NCBI RefSeq assembly: GCF_003841505.1 | Contig: NZ_REGA01000005.1 | Coordinates: forward strand, 1 to 64,000 | Source of the DNA: Natrarchaeobius chitinivorans | GTDB lineage: Archaea; Halobacteriota; Halobacteria; Halobacteriales; Natrialbaceae | Reading direction: 5' to 3' | DNA: 64,000 nucleotides | Part shown: piece by piece, positions 60,504-64,000 of the stretch | How the letters are laid out: the number at the start of each line of letters is the position of its first letter | Position numbering within the stretch: the first letter of the stretch is position 1 | Notes under the pieces: generated by a model | The model's input: the letters and a program-made list of their open reading frames with translations, nothing else | Told to the model about the DNA's origin: nothing | The model's database searches: none | Program-made: the position numbers and the translations under genes

Positions 60504-61172
60504 ATGGACGACCATTCCCAGCTCGCAAGCGGACCACACACACCGGCGGGAGAGTATCGTGCCCCCGCCGGTGACGGTGTTTCGACCACCGTCCTCGACG
60601 CGTACACCGACGTACCGACGACGTCGGTTCGCGCACCCGTCCTATTCGTAGACGGTGTGTGGTCGGTTTGGTTTTCGGCGATCCGCAACGCGTCGTTCTT
60701 GGAGTGGCTCCTCATCGTCGTCCTGTTCACACTGATCGCTGTTCTTATCGGTATTCGGGGCGGAGAACTGCTACTCGACCGCGACGGCGCTGTCGATCCA
60801 TCCAGTTTTCGCTCTCGGGACTCACACCGACAGGACGTAGCGTCTCAGGACGAGGGAGACACGGACGAACCTCGATCCGACGATCGGAACCCGTACGAGG
60901 ACGTCATCTCGATCGATACGCCTCCGAGGCTTCTCAGCGACGAAGGGCGTGTCGTTCAGTTACTCGTCGAAAACGATGGCGAGATTCGACAACATCGGAT
61001 CACCGACGAAACGGGCTGGTCGAAGTCGAAAGTCAGTCGGATCTGTTCGAGGATGTGCGAAGACGGGACCATCGAGAAGACCACCGTCGGTCGGGAGAAC
61101 GTGATCTCGCTCGCGGAGGGACCGTCGAACCGCCGATCCGCACGTCCCGACGCCGACAATCCGGTCCCGTAA
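60504..61172 (+). CDS. Membrane-anchored winged-helix regulator
   Basis: 222 residues. One hydrophobic helix (about 68-90, WLLIVVLFTLIAVLIGI), then an acidic linker (95-138). A winged-helix domain follows (about 142-200): PPRLLSDEGRVVQLLVENDG, HRITDETGWSKSKVSRICSRM, DGTIEKTTVGRENVISL. This matches haloarchaeal single-span HTH proteins (DUF7343-type as I recall). It lies at the promoter side of the dehydrogenase operon and reads away from it. Confidence 0.78.
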   Translation: MDDHSQLASGPHTPAGEYRAPAGDGVSTTVLDAYTDVPTTSVRAPVLFVDGVWSVWFSAIRNASFLEWLLIVVLFTLIAVLIGIRGGELLLDRDGAVDPSSFRSRDSHRQDVASQDEGDTDEPRSDDRNPYEDVISIDTPPRLLSDEGRVVQLLVENDGEIRQHRITDETGWSKSKVSRICSRMCEDGTIEKTTVGRENVISLAEGPSNRRSARPDADNPVP

Positions 61173-61206
61173 CCTGACGGGGGACTCGAGTGGCCCTTTC
61201 TGGCAG

Positions 61207-61410
61207 TCATTCCCCTGCCTCCTCGGCCAGACCACGCCCGATGTCACGGGCGTAGACCGCGATTCCCGTCTCGCCCGGTCGGAAAGAGGAGCCGATTTCG
61301 AACGTGGCGAGCGACGGGACGGCCTTATTCCTACGGTAAACGGGGACGGTCGTACGAACGGGACGGGTCGTACGCGCCGGTCCGACGCCCCCTCCCGGTC
61401 TTCCCTTCAC
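61207..61410 (-). CDS. Small hypothetical protein
   Basis: 67 residues from a GTG at 61410. Codon use is typical of haloarchaeal genes, and the sequence (GPARTTRPVRTTVPVYRRN, then ATFEIGSSFRPGETGIAVYA) looks protein-like, but I do not recognise it. A TATA-like CGATAAAGACC (reverse of about 61436-61446) lies about 31 nt upstream, supporting a leaderless GTG start. It converges with the regulator gene at 60504. Could also be a remnant of a longer gene, since the frame stays open further upstream without a good start. Confidence 0.4.
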   Translation of the reverse strand: MKGRPGGGVGPARTTRPVRTTVPVYRRNKAVPSLATFEIGSSFRPGETGIAVYARDIGRGLAEEAGE

Positions 61411-62027
61411 ACCTCGAGTGATATCGTCTACGATGGTCTTTATCGGTCTATCGCACAACGGCGGGCGATCGACCGGCAATCGGTCATAGCAGACCGTATG
61501 ACGAACGAGGGCGAACGCAGTCCCACGAGTTCGCTCGGGTTCTCGGATTGCTGTACCGCCGTCGCGGTACAACCGTACCCCGTCTCTTTCCCACGGTACT
61601 GACCTCCAGCAGACCGTCTCGGGACTGATATGCCTGCTCGGTCGAGTGCCCCGGGACAGAGCGTCGCAACGCGATCGGGAGTCCGTTCGCCGTCTCCTTC
61701 CTCGAGCGGGAACGTTCACTCCAATCGGACGCGCTCACTCTGCGCCCGTCGCGGAACGTCCCTGTCGGTTCGCCCGTTCGCGGAACACACTCGAATCTTA
61801 TCCGATCTATAGTAATGCCCGATGATTCCGTTTCGATCGGTAGCTGCCCTCCGTTCGACGGGCGGGCACGATCAATCCATGACACGAAACAGCACCGAAC
61901 GCAGGAAAGCCATCTCGAACCGGGTTATCACGGATACGTCCGTCGCGATCGACACCCTTTGCAGAAATCGCCGTTTGTCGCGTGCTGTCCCGTGGCACTC
62001 GTTGCAGGGAAGGATGGTGATGAGCTG
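61411..62027. other. Spacer upstream of glmS
   Basis: No gene can be supported. The glmS frame is open leftwards to 61815, but the product would have 71 residues before MCGII, and the class II glutaminase needs Cys at position 2, so that part is not coding. A purine-rich GGATGGTGATGAG lies just before the glmS start. Confidence 0.5.
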
Positions 62028-63836
62028 ATGTGTGGGATCATCGCCCGGGTCGGTCATGACGAGGCCACGGAGACGCTGCTCTCGGCTCTCGAGAACCTCG
62101 AGTATCGAGGGTACGACTCGGCCGGGATCGCCGTCCAGAACGGATCGGGAGTCAAGGTTCAGAAGTGTTCGGGAGCGGTTTCCGAACTCAAATCCCGACT
62201 CGACGACCGTCTACACGGTACCGTCGGGATCGGTCACACTCGCTGGAGTACGCACGGTCCTCCAACCGACGAGAACGCACACCCGCACACGGACACCGTC
62301 GGCGACGTAGCCGTCGTCCACAACGGCGTCATCGACAACCACGACGAACTCAGAGCCGAACTCCGCGAGAAGGGCCACGTCTTCGACAGTGACACCGATA
62401 CGGAGGTCATTCCGCACCTCATCAACGAGCACATAGAGCGGGGGATCGACGCCGAACGAGCCATTCGTTGTGCCGTCGACGAACTCGAGGGCAGCTACGC
62501 GATCGCCGCCATCGTCGACGGTGAGGAACGCGTCTACGCGGCCCGGAAGGGTTCCCCCCTCGTCCTCGGACTCGCGGACGGCGGCTGGTTCCTCGCGAGT
62601 GACGTCCCGGCCTTTCTCGAGCACACCGACGAGGTGATCTACCTCGAAGACGGCGATTTCGTCGTGCTGGAGCCGGAAACCTACGCCATCACCGATCTCG
62701 AGGGACGACCGGTCGAGCGATCGACCGACACCGTCGACTGGGATCCCGGCGACGCAGGCAAAGGCGAGTACGACCACTACATGCTCAAGGAGATCCACCA
62801 CCAGCCGACGGCGCTCTCGAACACGATCGATGGCCGCGTCGACGACGGGACCGTCGCGTTCGAAACCCCCCTGTCGCAACTAGTTGCGAATATCGAAACG
62901 GTCCAGCTCGTCGCTTGCGGGACCTCCTACCACGCGTCGATGTTCGGTGCGCAACTGTTTCGCTCGGCGGGAATCCCGACCGAAGTGATCCGTGCGAGCG
63001 AGTACGAGGCGATGGCCGGACCGGTCGACGAGCGATCCCTCGTGGTCGCGGTCACCCAGAGCGGCGAAACCGCGGACACGCTCGATGCAGTTCGCAAAGC
63101 GGCCGGGCGCGGAGCGAAATCGCTCGCGGTCACGAACGTCGTCGGTTCGACCGCCGCCCGCGAAGCCGACGAGGCGATCTACATCCGGGCCGGTCCGGAG
63201 GTCGGCGTCGCCGCGACCAAGACCTTCTCGTCACAGGCGGTCACGCTCGCGTTGCTCTCCCAGCGACTGGCCGGCGCCGTGCCCGACGCGACGCCGCGGG
63301 CCGACGGGAACGCGATGCTCGAGGCGCTTCCCGACCTTCCGGCCCACGTCGAGACCGTCCTGGAGACCAGTCGGGCGGACTCGCTCGCACGCGATCTGCT
63401 CGAGGACCGATCGTACTTCTTCCTCGGCAGCGGACTCGGCCACTCGGTCGCCCTCGAGGGCGCACTCAAGTTCAAAGAGATCACCTACGAACACGCCGAG
63501 GGGTTCGCCGCCGGCGAACTCAAGCACGGCCCGCTCGCGCTGGTCACCGAGGAGTCGCCGGTGTTCGCGGTCTACACCGCAAGCGAGGACGAGAAGACCG
63601 AACTCAACGCGACCGAGGCCCAGTCCCGCGGCGCGCCAGTCGTCGCCGTCGGCCCGAACGATCACCCGCTCGTCGACGACGCCGACGCGCACCTGTCGGT
63701 ACCGGACACTCATCCGGTCTGGACCGCCTTACTCGCGAACGTCCAGCTACAACTCGTCTCCTACCACGTGGCGGATCTGCTGGGCCGACCGATCGACAAA
63801 CCACGAAACCTCGCGAAGAGCGTTACGGTCGAGTAA
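62028..63836 (+). CDS. glmS: Glutamine-fructose-6-phosphate aminotransferase (isomerising)
   Basis: 602 residues, the normal family length. N-terminal class II glutaminase with the catalytic Cys directly after Met (MCGIIARV), then ENLEYRGYDSAGIA and GHTRWSTHG. Two SIS domains follow: first with QLVACGTSYHASMFG and VVAVTQSGETADTLDA, second with YFFLGSGLGHSVALEGALKFKEITYEHAEGF. The C-terminus KSVTVE closes the active site as in bacterial GlmS. It makes glucosamine 6-phosphate, entry to UDP-GlcNAc and so to the amino sugars presumed for the neighbouring glycan cluster. Confidence 0.96.
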   Translation: MCGIIARVGHDEATETLLSALENLEYRGYDSAGIAVQNGSGVKVQKCSGAVSELKSRLDDRLHGTVGIGHTRWSTHGPPTDENAHPHTDTVGDVAVVHNGVIDNHDELRAELREKGHVFDSDTDTEVIPHLINEHIERGIDAERAIRCAVDELEGSYAIAAIVDGEERVYAARKGSPLVLGLADGGWFLASDVPAFLEHTDEVIYLEDGDFVVLEPETYAITDLEGRPVERSTDTVDWDPGDAGKGEYDHYMLKEIHHQPTALSNTIDGRVDDGTVAFETPLSQLVANIETVQLVACGTSYHASMFGAQLFRSAGIPTEVIRASEYEAMAGPVDERSLVVAVTQSGETADTLDAVRKAAGRGAKSLAVTNVVGSTAAREADEAIYIRAGPEVGVAATKTFSSQAVTLALLSQRLAGAVPDATPRADGNAMLEALPDLPAHVETVLETSRADSLARDLLEDRSYFFLGSGLGHSVALEGALKFKEITYEHAEGFAAGELKHGPLALVTEESPVFAVYTASEDEKTELNATEAQSRGAPVVAVGPNDHPLVDDADAHLSVPDTHPVWTALLANVQLQLVSYHVADLLGRPIDKPRNLAKSVTVE

Positions 63837-64000
63837 TCCCCGGTCGCCGCCGACGCTCACGACGCCTCATTGCGGACCGTTTTCCCGATCCGGTACGTAT
63901 CGGTCGGTTCATGCCTACCGCGGGAAATCGCCTCACTTTCGACTCAGGCGCCTCGACTCTCTCGTACGGATCAGTGTCGCGTTTCACCGGTGATCGCTCG
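63837..64000. other. Right-edge sequence
   Basis: No gene can be supported in the last 164 bases, although a short frame from an ATG at 63919 is open to the edge. Confidence 0.4.

Noticed and set aside
61815-62027. N-terminal extension of GlmS
   Set aside because: Class II glutaminases need Cys immediately after the initiator Met; MCGI begins at 62028.
1-64000. tRNA or rRNA genes
   Set aside because: No cloverleaf or conserved rRNA segment was noticed on reading; a covariance-model scan would be decisive.

Overview
The window is haloarchaeal DNA. It is GC-rich with strongly acidic predicted proteins. Secreted proteins carry twin-arginine signal peptides, often followed by a lipobox. Many genes have a TATA element about 25-30 nt upstream of the start codon, as expected for leaderless archaeal transcripts. 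An Orc1/Cdc6 gene, DUF5789, HTH-10 and DUF7344-like proteins and abundant small palindromic repeats all fit a halobacterium, perhaps of the Natrialba/Natronorubrum type. The species is not identifiable from the sequence alone.

Positions 1-12,480 hold the end of an insertion sequence and a respiratory block. The block is a heme-copper oxidoreductase operon (small subunit, CuA subunit II, subunit I, unknown membrane protein), a heme O synthase with an extra N-terminal membrane domain, and a CcoI/FixI-like copper P-type ATPase. Subunit I keeps all six heme/CuB histidines but has glutamine where oxygen reductases carry the cross-linked active-site tyrosine. It may therefore be a nitric oxide reductase-like enzyme rather than an oxidase. 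An AAA ATPase-nuclease gene with a palindromic promoter and a decayed 1.3-kb stretch lie in the same part.

Positions 12,480-29,740 form a pentose/xyloside utilisation locus. It has a five-gene CUT1 ABC importer (binding protein, two permeases, two ATPases, the same order as Haloferax XacGHIJK) and a GH31 enzyme with alpha-xylosidase signatures. Two enolase-superfamily sugar-acid dehydratases, two Gfo/Idh/MocA dehydrogenases (one closely resembling Haloarcula D-xylose dehydrogenase), a fumarylacetoacetase-fold enzyme, an orphan methylenetetrahydrofolate-reductase-like protein and an IclR regulator complete it. The likely flow is import of xylosides, release of xylose, oxidation to xylonate and dehydration to a 2-keto-3-deoxy acid.

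Positions 29,740-33,100 look like a replication origin: an AT-rich spacer, an exact 24-bp inverted repeat pair with further related copies, and an orc1/cdc6 gene. Positions 33,100-64,000 are mainly a surface polysaccharide or glycoprotein cluster. It contains a flippase, two GT2 and one GT4 glycosyltransferases, a DUF354 GT-B-like protein, a large polytopic protein, three NodB-like lipoproteins (one catalytically degenerate), a parallel beta-helix protein, an asparagine synthase-like protein, a nucleotide-sugar dehydrogenase and glmS, with several small regulators.

Three repeat classes run through the spacers: an approximately 82-bp palindrome often sharing its first base with a TGA stop codon (six copies), an approximately 84-bp MITE-like palindrome with TATAGTA ends (five full copies), and at least ten short tandem arrays with periods of 17-34 bp and unrelated unit sequences.
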